Assembly: GCF_047496725.1 (NCBI RefSeq)
Contig: NC_132982.1
Location: 5,845,001-5,909,000, forward strand
Source: Anoplolepis gracilipes
Lineage: Eukaryota > Arthropoda > Insecta > Hymenoptera > Formicidae
Length of the DNA stretch: 64,000 nt
Direction of reading: 5' to 3'
Shown here in pieces: positions 13,201 to 25,091 of the stretch. The notes below the pieces were generated by a model. That model did no database searches. It worked only from the letters and a program-made list of their open reading frames with translations, and was not told where the DNA came from. Position 1 is the first letter of the stretch. Each line of letters opens with the position of its first letter. Both the position numbers and the translations under genes were made by a program.

Positions 13201-16200
13201 GCATTATTTTTAGAATTTTTTCTCATATGCTAAAAAAAGAGAGAGCGAGAGAGAGAGAGAGAAAGATTATGCAAAAATTTCTAAATAGCTTTTCTCTTTT
13301 TCGAAAAAAACTATTTATTTCTTAAGATTGCAATTAAAATTAATTTTAGATTATTATTACCTCAAATTATTGTAACTTATGTATCATTTGCATTAATTTA
13401 TCATTTAAATAAATTATAATTAAAATTAAAAGTTTCTGATATATGTCCCGAATTGAAGAAAATTTATTGAAAAATAAAATGCAAATCATATGTATATAAC
13501 AGCCATATTTAACGAGAGAGTTAATCAGATAGAAATATTAATTGCGAGACTATATTTTTTTTCTTAAACAATAATTTTAATCTTAAACGTTTTTACATAT
13601 AATATATAGATGTTGACTTTATGAATATTTCTACAGTATAATGTTAATTATAAATTAAAATATATAAGAAATATGTGAATGGTAAAATTATCATCATAGA
13701 CAATAAAGTATGCAAAGCGACTGACATTTTGATTCCAATTCTTTCTCAATTAATTAATGTCATCGTCGGATATTTGTCTCTTTTCCATTACATCCCCACA
13801 TCCCCATACGTACTTTTGAGGGTGACCGGTTGCTGCCTCCGCCTTCTCTTCGCGGCTACAGCTGACATTGAGTTGCCGGCGTGCGGCATCTGATCGCAAG
13901 ATGGTTTTCCGGGAGCGACCTGCTCGACCGTGAATTCTATCACGCGAATTTCTGTCCACGGGAAATGAGCACCAAGGATCTCTCCTCGGATCAGGGCGCT
14001 TCCTGTTTCACCGCGAACGACGCGTCGTCTTTACTAGAGGAGAGACGGTCGGTGGTAGACCATGGCGCCAGACTGTCAGGCTCGCTCGGCAACTGATAAC
14101 GGGCTGCTTTGCGTGGGACCTTATCTATCTCTGGGTTTCCGCCGACCACACAGCCACGGCAACAATCCGCAACAAGACTAAACCCGTAAGACCGAGCCGA
14201 AGCGTTCGAACTGGGATCGGGCTTACTTTCTTGTGCAGGCCGATCCTCCTTCTCTCCTTGCTCTCTCGCCCTCCTGGCGTACTCTTCTCCTACTCTACAC
14301 ACCGGGCCCACACCACTTGGTTTCCACCACTCTCCACCGTCACCGCCACCCATCGCAATGACCGAATCATTAACTTCAGGAAGGGTCCTGGGGCTCGCAC
14401 GCGCAAGCGAGGAGTACACGCGCGGGGAGCGCGTTCGCCGAACCGACGACGGGAGAGCTTCCTTCCTATTCCTTTCTTTCTTCCTTTTGCACGTCCCCGT
14501 CGCGTTTGAGGACACGGTAGCGCTCTTTGACCCCTCTTTTCGAGGGAGAAAAGGGTTCTTTCTTTAATCTAACCGTGCTCGTTTCTTCTAACCATACACC
14601 ATGGATCGAACAAAACTATAGAGTCTTTCATTATTCATTATTTTATTAAAATGTGTGCGCATAAGATTTTCTTTTTACTTATATCATTTATTGTTTTAAT
14701 ATCAAACAAAGTAATTTTTATAGCCTATTGAAAATGTGAAGAAATTTATTGAAGAAGAAATTTATTTAGTCATTAAGTATACGTTTTTAATAGTTAAAAA
14801 ATATCTAGAGAAGGAATATATTATAATTAATATGAATTACAATTATATGCTAATTTTATTTCTATTTTATTCATATGCAAAAGTAACGTCTATATTTTTC
14901 TATCGCGTTTGTGAATATACGTGTGAATACGGCATACACACCATATATATATATATGTATATATATATGTGTGTATATATTAATTCAGAAACCGATACGT
15001 GACTTATACTAGAAACATTCTTCAAAAATGAACTTAAACGCCACTCGTGTAACTATGCTGGTCAAAACAACTTGGCGTGAGATTTTTTTTTCAAAGGGTA
15101 ACCATTCAGGCGTGAGAAAGTTACCAATCAACTTCCCTTGGCAAACTTTACAATTTTAATCGACAAAGAAGATATATATATATATATTACTATTAGCAGT
15201 TTTACTTTTTGCAAGCATATAATATTGTGCAAAAAAGATTCTTCAAAAAACTTGTATTGTAAATTAAATATTTATTTAGAAAAAAAAAAAAATGAAAAAT
15301 TTAAGAAATTTAGTATTGAAGTATATCGATCTTGGTTCAATTTTAGCATGTATCCTCCTGATCACACAACGTGATCCAAAATTGAAAAAAAGACCACAAA
15401 GATGAAAAGGAAGAGGTGAATCGAATCGTGTTTCATTTTTGTCCAATGAACTACATCGAGAGAGGTGCATGTAAAAATAAAAGAAGAACCGTGCGGAGGA
15501 AGAGTCCCCCTCGTGTGGATAGAGAGAGGTTCTCTCGATGGGTCCTTGGACTTCGGCGTTCCTGGCGAATCCTCTACCGCCGCGGAGAGCCCGTTGCACA
15601 CACAGGTTACCGGCGACCTGTGTGGCATGAGAACGGGGGTCCGCTCTTCCCACATAATAAACGACTTCGAAGAACGGTAGTGGCATTGACCTGAATCTAT
15701 TAGGGCCTTCGGTTTGGCGGTATTATAACTGCCCGTGAATCAATCCCTTACTTAGCCAACGTTCTCCGACCACACGAAAGCCCGGCTCGTTACTGCCCGA
15801 TTAGGAGCGGGGTTCCGCCGGCGCTTCTCGCAGCAAGAACTTCTCGCAACGATCCTCGGGGGATGCTGACGATACCCCGATTATCCGCACATCCGTGATG
15901 CGGTATCGATAACCTAACAACTGATTATTTCTTATATTGATTGATTATATTCCAGCTCAACGCATTTCATACTCGAGGGATGATTTCGAAAAGAGAACGA
16001 AAAATGTCACCGCCTGGATTTTAACATATTTCACACACTTCTTTATAGTATATATTGAAATTGTTAGCCATAGATTTTTTTTTATATCAATTTATCAGGT
16101 TTCAAAAAAAAAAAAAAAAAAGAAACTAGCAGCACACAATTCCATAGAAGAAATAGAAAGAGCTTTTTATATTTAATAATGATATAAAAAATAGACATTT

Positions 16201-16814
16201 TTTATTTATAATTATATTCATTAGTGAACAATAAATTTTATAATAATTTTTATTAATACGAAAGTGAAAACGCAGTTTTTTCCGAAGTTGTGTCTTGGCA
16301 TGACACTTGCATAATTAAACGTTTCATAAATTATTTGTAATTATTTTGTCGATTTTTTGTAATCGCATATACATGGCACTGGTGTTTTACTTTTTCTACG
16401 GATCTTTAATACAATTAAGTCCGCTTCTTGCAATTTTTCGTTTCGTCGTATCCCGTAGAAATTTCCTTCAGTATCTTCAATGTCTGTACAAGAGAATATA
16501 TGTATTTAAGAATCAAATGTTAGCACTTTGCTGGCAAACTTTCTGTTCCTTTTAAAACTGACAACATATAAACAGCTATGAAAGGATTCGTTTTATCATG
16601 TGTGTGCTTTCTTACTTTGTCATGTAAATTACGATAGGTGATAAATACATCAGAATGTATTAAATGCCATTAGGTAACAATCTTCATAACAACCGACTGG
16701 CTGATGAAACAACGAAAATGAAAAAAAAAAAAAAAAAAAAAAAAGAACGGCAAGATTTTGAACCAAATGAAGTTTTGCTGTCAGGTGCAGAACTTTGTTT
16801 CACTTTCTGAATAA
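10210..16814. other. Intergenic/5' region between Kal1 and the aminopeptidase, no confident gene
   Basis: This is 6.6 kb of mostly AT-rich DNA. CpG-dense islands lie near 11080-11450, 11870-12120, 13790-14570 and 15400-15930. The first Kal1 exon, including its start codon, is probably here on the minus strand. Long open frames such as minus 13991-14515 sit in the CpG-rich islands, where stop codons are scarce by base composition, and they show no domain. Homopolymer A runs occur at 16107-16121 and 16721-16744. A short plus-strand frame at 11915-12073 has weak coding character. Confidence 0.5.
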
Positions 16815-19800
16815 CTAAAGACCCGTTACCTCATTTTTTTCTTCTTTGTACCATGCGACATTGGTCCGGGCTCTATTAATAACCTGTCCGATCACGGTGT
16901 CGTATTTCTCGCTCTTGCCTCTTAGTCGTCGTAGCTGGGAAAAAAAGAACGTGATGGTTACATAATAATTCGGCACTTTTTATACCCGCGAGGTATGCAT
17001 ATCCGTTTTCGGGGAACGCTATCGTTCACTTTCCGATCCTCGTGAAGTTTCACCACTCGTGCAATTTTCTTACCCATTCCACGTCCTCTTCTTGACGAAT
17101 ACGTTTCTCGAAGGCACGCAATGTATTGGTCAGAGTAACATTCGCGCTGGAAGTAAAATAATGTAAATATTGATGAAAATATTAATGAATTGGATGTAAA
17201 ATATATAGAAAGAAATCAATATTTAAAAGTAAAAATTTAAAAACAAAAATGTTTGAAAATAAAATTTTTTAATAAATGATCTTTTCGAAAAAAAGTTTGA
17301 AACAAAGCTGACATTTATCGCGTAAGTTAATTTAACTTACTAATTATTATGTTTTTCTGTCGCATTCGCATTAAACTTATCCCAATGTTGAATTAAGAAT
17401 TCCATTGCAACATGATACCCATGTGGATTTAACACAACGGATCTTAGAGCCCCTTCTACAAGTTCAGGCGTATTCTTTTGTGAAAATATCACAGGCAAAT
17501 ATCTGAAAGTATTTATATTAACTTAATTTATGATTCATAAGAATTGAATATTAAATCTCTCTTTTGTATATATTATATAACTAAGAAAACATTTTTTTAC
17601 TTAAATTATAAATTTATTTAAATTATACATATATTATATCTTACATAATTAAGAAAATATTTTTTTACTTAAATTATACATTTAAAGATCTAGATTATCT
17701 AATTATCAAAATATAATTAAAAATAATAATTAATATAGAGATCATTTTTATGTAAAAGAAACTAACCGTCAATTAAAAACTAAATTAAAAAATAGGTTTT
17801 TAAATAACAAAATAGTGACATTACATATAAAAAATAAAATATTTCTAATTCAAAACAGAGTTAAAACTAATTCTTGATGCTTTTTATATAATTATTATAT
17901 GAAGGATTCTAGAGTGTGTAGAATAATTTTATCATAATGAATATTTTATTTACATGTAAAAATTATATGTAACTTACTTTTTCAATAGGTTTGAATTAAC
18001 ATGACATCCTAATGCGAAAGCGAGGCTTTCCTTTTCGTACATCGCTGATTCGTTGTACCTCTTCAAGAATGCAAACCATTGTCCATCCGTGGCAACTTTC
18101 ATAAACGTACAATACGTCCAGCTACGAAATTTCTCTGGAACACTAGTTCAATGGTGATTTTTCTATTATCATAATAGCATCTATACCCTTTAAACATGTC
18201 ACTCTCACCATATATTTAACATCTAAAGCGATTTTCTAATTCTTATTTAATATGTATTTAATGTATATGTATATCGCGTTGGTAAAAAATAAATAAATTG
18301 CCAAAATAACCAGTTATATTTGGAATTAAATATACGGTCAGTATTTGCAATTACAATGCTACTTACGAGTTTGACGACTCGTTTCGTAGCATTTTAAGAG
18401 CAAAGTTGATAGCTGCTTTTAAACATGCCCGATGACCCGCCAAACATGCCGATTTCATTACATTGACCTCGAATTCTGTCCACAATACAGGATCTTTATG
18501 AATTAGCGACAGTGCTATTTTGTTGTACATCTCATCTATGAATTTGCACATCACAAACTGAAAGAAATCAATTAAATTTTTGCTTTTTGTTTAGAGAATA
18601 TAAAATTTTAATATAAAATAAATAGGTTTTTAAAAATAAAGTTAATTATATTTTAATATTTTAAAAAATATCCATTATATATTAATATATTTCAAGCTAA
18701 AATATATTATTCAGAGAGAGTAAAATACAACTACCATACATTCTAGAGATTGTAAGTTGTTGCGACTAAAATTATACCTGGGTGAATACAAAAAGTAATT
18801 ATTATAATTATTATGTAACTTAAAAATAATTTTAAAAATAAAAAAAAAAAATCTGCATTTTCTGCTTTTAAAACTATAAGTTTTCTCTTTCTCTCTCTCT
18901 TCATTTTTTATGTATTGTAGAGTTATTTTTCTTTGTAAAAGGAAAAGAAACTACATCGTACAAACTACTGCTACAGTTTAAGCAAATGTCATACATACAT
19001 ACACACACACACACTTACACAATATTCCGTTTCACTTTTTTGTAAAATATCAAAATGTTCTCGTGAAATTGCGAGAAGGAAGGCAAAGTAACCGCGGCAG
19101 CGATATTTATCGCAACATTATGGAGATCTGCAGTTGATTCGCGCAAGGAGTAAGAGAGTAATTCCATTTATTCAGAATTTACGAGCAATAAACCGGGTGG
19201 ATTAAAACGCGAAGATACGCCGCGGCGTATTTATTTAATTTGGCACGTTAGGCTTACGGACACGGAGCGTCCAAAGAAATCGCGCGCGGAGCCCGCCTCT
19301 TTACTCGCGGTGAGACCTTCCTCTCGTATATTTTTGCAATAATGGCTTCTGTGAAAAGGAAACTGTTACGGCAACATTGGTCGGCGCGAGTGCTTAATTA
19401 AATGTTACGTGCCTCATATTTCGGTGCAAATAATGATTGAGTCCTCCGACCTAATTGAGAACGTCGAATCGTAACGACGGCCGATGGGCCGATAATCGCT
19501 TATATATCTGTCTCAGGGATAATCATACGCTTTATAATGCCATACTTAAGCCTTAACTGCGCGTAATAACGACATAAGGCAGAACTGCATAGCGGACAAT
19601 TTAGATCGCGCGAGGCGGCATCGATTATATCTCGCATATCTTATCGCGCGCCGCGGTCGTATAAATTAATAATAAAACGAAATGTGCTCCAATTTTTTCC
19701 TTACAATGTATCATCAAAGAAGAGTTGTAAAATGAGTTTCAAACGTAGTAAAAATATGGCGAAAATTTACGGACCCGTTGATTTATAGATGTATAATTTT

Positions 19801-22800
19801 GTGTTATCGAAAAAACGATTGTTAATAATTAACAAAGTTTTTTTTATTATATAGATATTGAGTATAACGTGCGACATTGATGATCTCAGAAATTACCTCG
19901 AATACGCTTGAGTCCCAAAGACGATTCTGGATGATAGTCAATAAAGGTATCGCGGGTGTCCACAACATTTCTCCGCTCTCCGTTTTTAGTTTCTCAAGAA
20001 TACTCCACATAATTCTTTTATCGAGCAGTCCAGCGTTAATCATCGCAGACGAGTCAGTCAGCACTTGCACTTTTGCTACTTTCGGTAAAGCTCGGAAAGA
20101 TTTCGTTAATAATTTCCAATTTTCTATATCATAATTGACACGATACAAAGCTGGAAAATATAAAACGATAAATATTATTAATAGAAATCTTGAATATTTG
20201 AAAGGGATAGAAAAATTGTTTCAGAGTTCGTGGATTATTAATTTTTGAACATTTAAATGAATAACGCTGGGTCTTAATTCAGCTCATTCCATATGTGTAG
20301 TAATTCTGAAACATTTTATATGAAAGAAATATTTGTAAATTTATCAAGTAGCTCGGATACATTTTTAAATTGATCGACACCGATCATTGCCGGTAAAAAT
20401 ATCGCTCTGGATATTATCTTTTTAATTGAACGGTGGATGTTTCGACAGTGATATTACCCGTTTGATTGATATTGAACAGAATCCATTGATTGTTGAAAGT
20501 CGCTCGGCTCAGAGCAGTGTCGTTAATTTTCATGTGTTTCTTGACCATCCATGCCTTTGGCAAGGTATTACCAAATTGCTGTTCATTTTCGGTTGTCCAC
20601 GTCAACGGGATATGCCATAACTCTTCGCTTGTATTATGTAGGCCGTAATGATAAAATCGATCCTGAAATACAAACATCGCATAATTGAGCAATTTTTATC
20701 GACGTCCACGCAGATATTTCACCGTTGTGTTTTATCTATTTATCTATTGTAACGATGGAGATTATAAATTGCGATAATTTTCCTGCAAAAGTTATACTTA
20801 ATTATAATGCTTATATGAAGCATTATAATTAAATATAACATTAACTTTAAATATTAATTAAATTTTATATTTAATTTTGCATATCATATACATATACATA
20901 TATGATATAAGAAAGAGAAATTAGAATCGAAAGAAATTATTAACTATGCTGACAAATTAATATACAAATTATTTATTTGCCAGTGATTACTATTTTAAAT
21001 TACAATTTTCGTTGTAATTCAACTTTTAATAAAAAAATATTTGAAATAAATGACCTTTACATTAAACAAATAAAATTTATATTAACAAAAAATTTCAATA
21101 CAAAGTTCAATTACCAATTAATCCAAAATGTTGAAATATCGCGGCTAAATATAAAACTTGATCAAATTTTCGGCAAGAAAAAAATTTATTCCAGATTAAT
21201 CGAAGGATCTGTAGCCGAGAGATTATGTATAGATTAAAATATATGTATATACACAGTAGCATCCTATATAATTTATTCGTAAAGCCACATAACGTCTTTT
21301 TTCTCTCATTTCATTGAAGGAATAACGATGATTAATATCGTCGTAAACGCATTCCATCGATAAATAATTTGTCGTCGACGAAACAAGGGAGAGAGATGAA
21401 GAAACACGCCTATGTAGATCGATCTGCGATAAACATGGGGCGCACCTGCGTAAGCTCGATCGCACCGGTTTCACGATTCTGTCGGACGTGCAGGACAGGG
21501 AAGCCTGCCTGATACGTCCAAGTTCGCATAACGTCCTTCATGCGGAGCCCAGAAGAAGCCGGTAGCCCGTTCGCTCCATCGATCTCAGCCTGAAAAGCGC
21601 TCCAGAGATCCGTTTGATTAGCGCTGCGATAGCAGTATGTGTGTATGTAGCGGCGCACAGACGACAGAAAGATCCGCTCACCCAGAAAATGATAGATCAT
21701 GTGCGCCATGCAATTACCCTTGACGTACGACGTCAAATCGAAGACATCGGCGAGCTCGCTCAGTTCGCTCAAATCAATATGCAATGGGTGTGCCGTTTCG
21801 TCGGCATCGCTGTCAAACACGTCGCGGCACTCGATCAGGAAGCTGGTCTGCAGATCCCAGGATGCAGGCTCGAGCTGGAAGATCAAGAGAAGTAATCGCA
21901 AGGTAATCGTCGAGTAAATGCCACAACGTCATGATTGCGCAACTATAAAAATAAATAATTAGTTCTCATAAACCATTAAGACACACGATAAGCATGAAAA
22001 AATTATCAGTCAATTATGTATTAGAAATATTGAAAAATCACATAGAAATTACTAGATTATTACGTGAAAAATGTAGAAGAAAAATGCTCGTAATTATGAT
22101 TGATGACTTTTGGAAAGCAGAGGAGAGAGGATTAGTATTAATTTTTAAAAATTGATTTATGTACACTTTACCACGCTTAATGCTAAGTATCCGAAAAATG
22201 AGGAGAACCCTTCTTTCAACCATACGTCGTCCCACCATTTCGGTGTTACGAGATTACCGAACCATTGATGGGCGACTTCGTGCGCCGCGATACTAGCAAG
22301 TTCTTTTTTAACGTCCGCAGTACCGTCAGTTTCCTTTACGAGGATGGAATCTTCTCTAAAAGCATAAATATAACTCCCAATTTCAGCTGTACTTAAAATT
22401 TTGTTAATTGACATTTGTGTTACAACATTACATATATAAAATATAATTTTCTTTTTTTAAAAAAAGCCAATCACGAGGTGTAGTAGATCTTTTACAAAAA
22501 AGTGAAACTGTTTGTTTACCGAAACGTTATAAGACCCCAGTTTTCCATCGCGGAATAAGCAAAGTTGGGAACCACAATCGCATCTAGCTTGTCCAGTTCG
22601 TAATAAAATTCGGTAAAATTTTGAATTGAACGAAGCAACTTTGGTATCAAATTGCCGATATATCTTGTATTATTTGCGACATCTTTCCTGAAAAAGATCG
22701 TATGCGACGGTCGATCTGTGACAGCAACTTCGTAACTCATGAAATCGGTGACCATGAAGGCGACCAAGTAAGTAGGCATCGGTAACGTCTTCTCGTAATG

Positions 22801-25091
22801 ATCCCAAACATATCCTGGCATATCACGACTGAAGAGAAAAACTGAATTAAATTTGAATATTATATAATCAATTTTTAGAATTAAACGCGAATACATTATA
22901 TATAAGTCTTTGCAGCAGTTGGAGATGCGATTAACGATGCGGTACGTTATAATACAGCAAAATTGAATGGATCTCTTTTACATTTCTTCGGTGACTTTTC
23001 GCATTGAATTCGAGTGCGATCGCATATTAGACTTTCTGCCGATTGAAATGCGAAATGGCGTCTTGATCCACGGCTCGTCAAAGCATGGAAAGGCGGTGCG
23101 AGCGTAATCTGGGGAGAAATTTGACACTGCTATCCATCTAAAAAATAGAATATTTGCTGCCACAAGATGCAAATATATACGTATAATGCATAAACACGAA
23201 TTGCATTAAATATTATATCATAACAAAAAAATTAATTTTTGTCTTTATTGATAGATTACATTGATGATAACAAAAAATTGATGGTAATATTAATTAATTA
23301 AACATTGATGGTAATATTAATATCACCTTTGCGTCAATCGTTACTTACCTGGTTTCGTTGGTATCACGGTCGACGTGTGCGCTTCTAAAAAGTCCTGTTG
23401 GTTTCTCATGCAATGGAATCGTATATTCTACGAGCAAAACGTAAGTCTCTCCCGCCATTAATATTTGCAAAAAAAATATATCGATAAAATCCTCCTCATC
23501 TATCACGACATATTTGCTAATCAGCTTTGATGCGTTTGGCGAACGATATTCCTTCACGCTAATATCTTGTATGACGAGTTTGCGGGCGTGAAAGCGTATA
23601 TGCTTAGTCGGAATCTTGGAATAAAATTGAATCTGTGCGATGCCGATCATCGTGAAATTTTTCTCTTCTAATATAGGCATTATTTTCAAACTGCAACGTA
23701 AATTTTCTTTAAAAAGAAAAGCATTATGATATAAAAAAATGTAAAAATAAAAGTGGCGTAAGTTAATGTTTCGGTCGTTTTAATTTATTATTAGATGTGC
23801 TGTTACTTGCTTTAAACATAAATATTTATTTTTATTTCCTTGCTGTTACGCTATGATTAAATTCTAACGTTAATTTTAGTCGGAGTAAAGTTATGCGCTG
23901 CAAATATTCTAGTTTACGTCTGCAATATCAATCATTCAGATGATTGACATGCGCCGCAGACAGAAAATTCAATGTCAGTCTGTCATTGACTGTGACAAAC
24001 TTGTTAAGTTTACATTGCACACTACTTCAATTTTAGATTTAAAATTAGAGAAAATTTATTTAAATATCGTATATATCGTAAATATCGTTGCAAGTATTTT
24101 CTTTTGCTAACCAAATCTAAAAAATTTGATTAAATATACTTGTCAGTTTTTATATTTGATTGATATTAAAAATGATATAGAAAACTGAGTGACTTAGATA
24201 CATTCACGCCAGTACACATTAATGTAAGATTTGACAAAACTCTCTCAATTCAATAAACTCAATTGCAATAAACAGAAAAATATCTTTTTTATTTTTTCTG
24301 TTTTTGATGCATTAATAGTTAAAAGCGAAAAAATATTCTGGATGCGCTTACGTGTATTCCAATGGTAAAACTTGATTGGATAGTCTCTTCAAATAAGCCA
24401 TTTTATGGGATTTTCCACCGACCGATCCTCTATATCTACCATCCTGCCGATTCTCTACAATCGAACTGACGAACCAGAAAATGATCATCGAACCGATGGC
24501 TACGCAGATGAATATCATTACCGCGATTCGCGTTCTCACGTGCCATCTGTGACGCGAACTCCCTGAAGCATTTTTTTCATCAAAAATAAATTACAATAAA
24601 TTTTTATATTTGTTTGATATTAAAAATGATATAGAAAACTGAGTAACTTATACTTACATTAATGTAAGATTTGATAAAACTCTCTCAATTTAAAAGATTG
24701 CAATAAACGAAAAATAAATCAATGTAATCTAGCTGTTTACAATGCAATATAGATAAATTATATCAAAATAATGTAAATAATAAAAACGGCAGAGAATAAT
24801 CAAAGTGTAATAATTAATTTTCGATTCCTCGCATATGATATTTATCAATATCACTTCAGTTAAAAATTAATAATTATTTTATGTATTGCATTTTTGTTTC
24901 ATTAGAATGAGCAGCATTTTTTACGATTTCTGAAAACACTGTATAAAATCTCATGCATGACGATTGATCGAGTCTGTTAAATATCCCCTTCCAAATTGCA
25001 CATCGTATTTTTATACCCTAATGTACATCCTTGATAGATTGTTCCTTTGACCCTACCCTGTGCTGTTACCTTGTACTTGACGATCCTCCAT
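16815..25091 (-). CDS. Type II membrane M1-family zinc aminopeptidase, complete (14 exons, 940 aa)
   Basis: M1 (gluzincin) ectopeptidases remove N-terminal residues from peptides. Coding exons: 25070-25091, 24352-24562, 23349-23690, 22982-23137, 22520-22828, 22172-22355, 21446-21874, 20458-20662, 19897-20150, 18367-18557, 17978-18142, 17341-17502, 17074-17146 and 16815-16934. All phases match and the total is 2823 nt. A short cytoplasmic tail is followed by one membrane segment (residues about 20-43). The zinc motif is HEVAH at 372-376 with the third ligand Glu395 (WLKEGF, spacing 18). The substrate motif is SAMEN at 336-340 instead of the usual GAMEN. The catalytic Tyr is about 458 (TSYVKGN). 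The C-terminal half fits the helical ERAP1-like C domain. Length and topology fit aminopeptidase N, glutamyl or TRH-degrading types, and I cannot choose among them. The start ATG is in a tiny 22-nt exon whose phase fits exon 2. Confidence 0.95.
20791..20839. repeat. Near-perfect hairpin, 22 bp arms, 5-nt loop
   Basis: Left arm 20791-20812 and right arm 20818-20839 are complementary with a single C/A mismatch, around the loop ATATG. It lies in the intron between aminopeptidase exons 7 and 8. The loop is shorter than in typical insect pre-miRNAs, so an element remnant is more likely than a microRNA. Confidence 0.85.
24147..24715. repeat. Direct repeat pair flanking aminopeptidase exon 2
   Basis: Copies at about 24147-24281 and 24600-24715 share long identical blocks, such as gatattaaaaatgatatag, aatgtaagatttga and aaaactctctcaatt. 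They lie on either side of coding exon 2 (24352-24562). This suggests a local segmental duplication or a pair of short interspersed element copies. Confidence 0.85.

Noticed and set aside
13991..14515. 174-codon minus-strand open frame in a CpG-rich island
   Set aside because: Low-complexity Arg/Ser/Pro composition expected from CpG-rich DNA, no domain, and other long frames on the opposite strand over the same bases.
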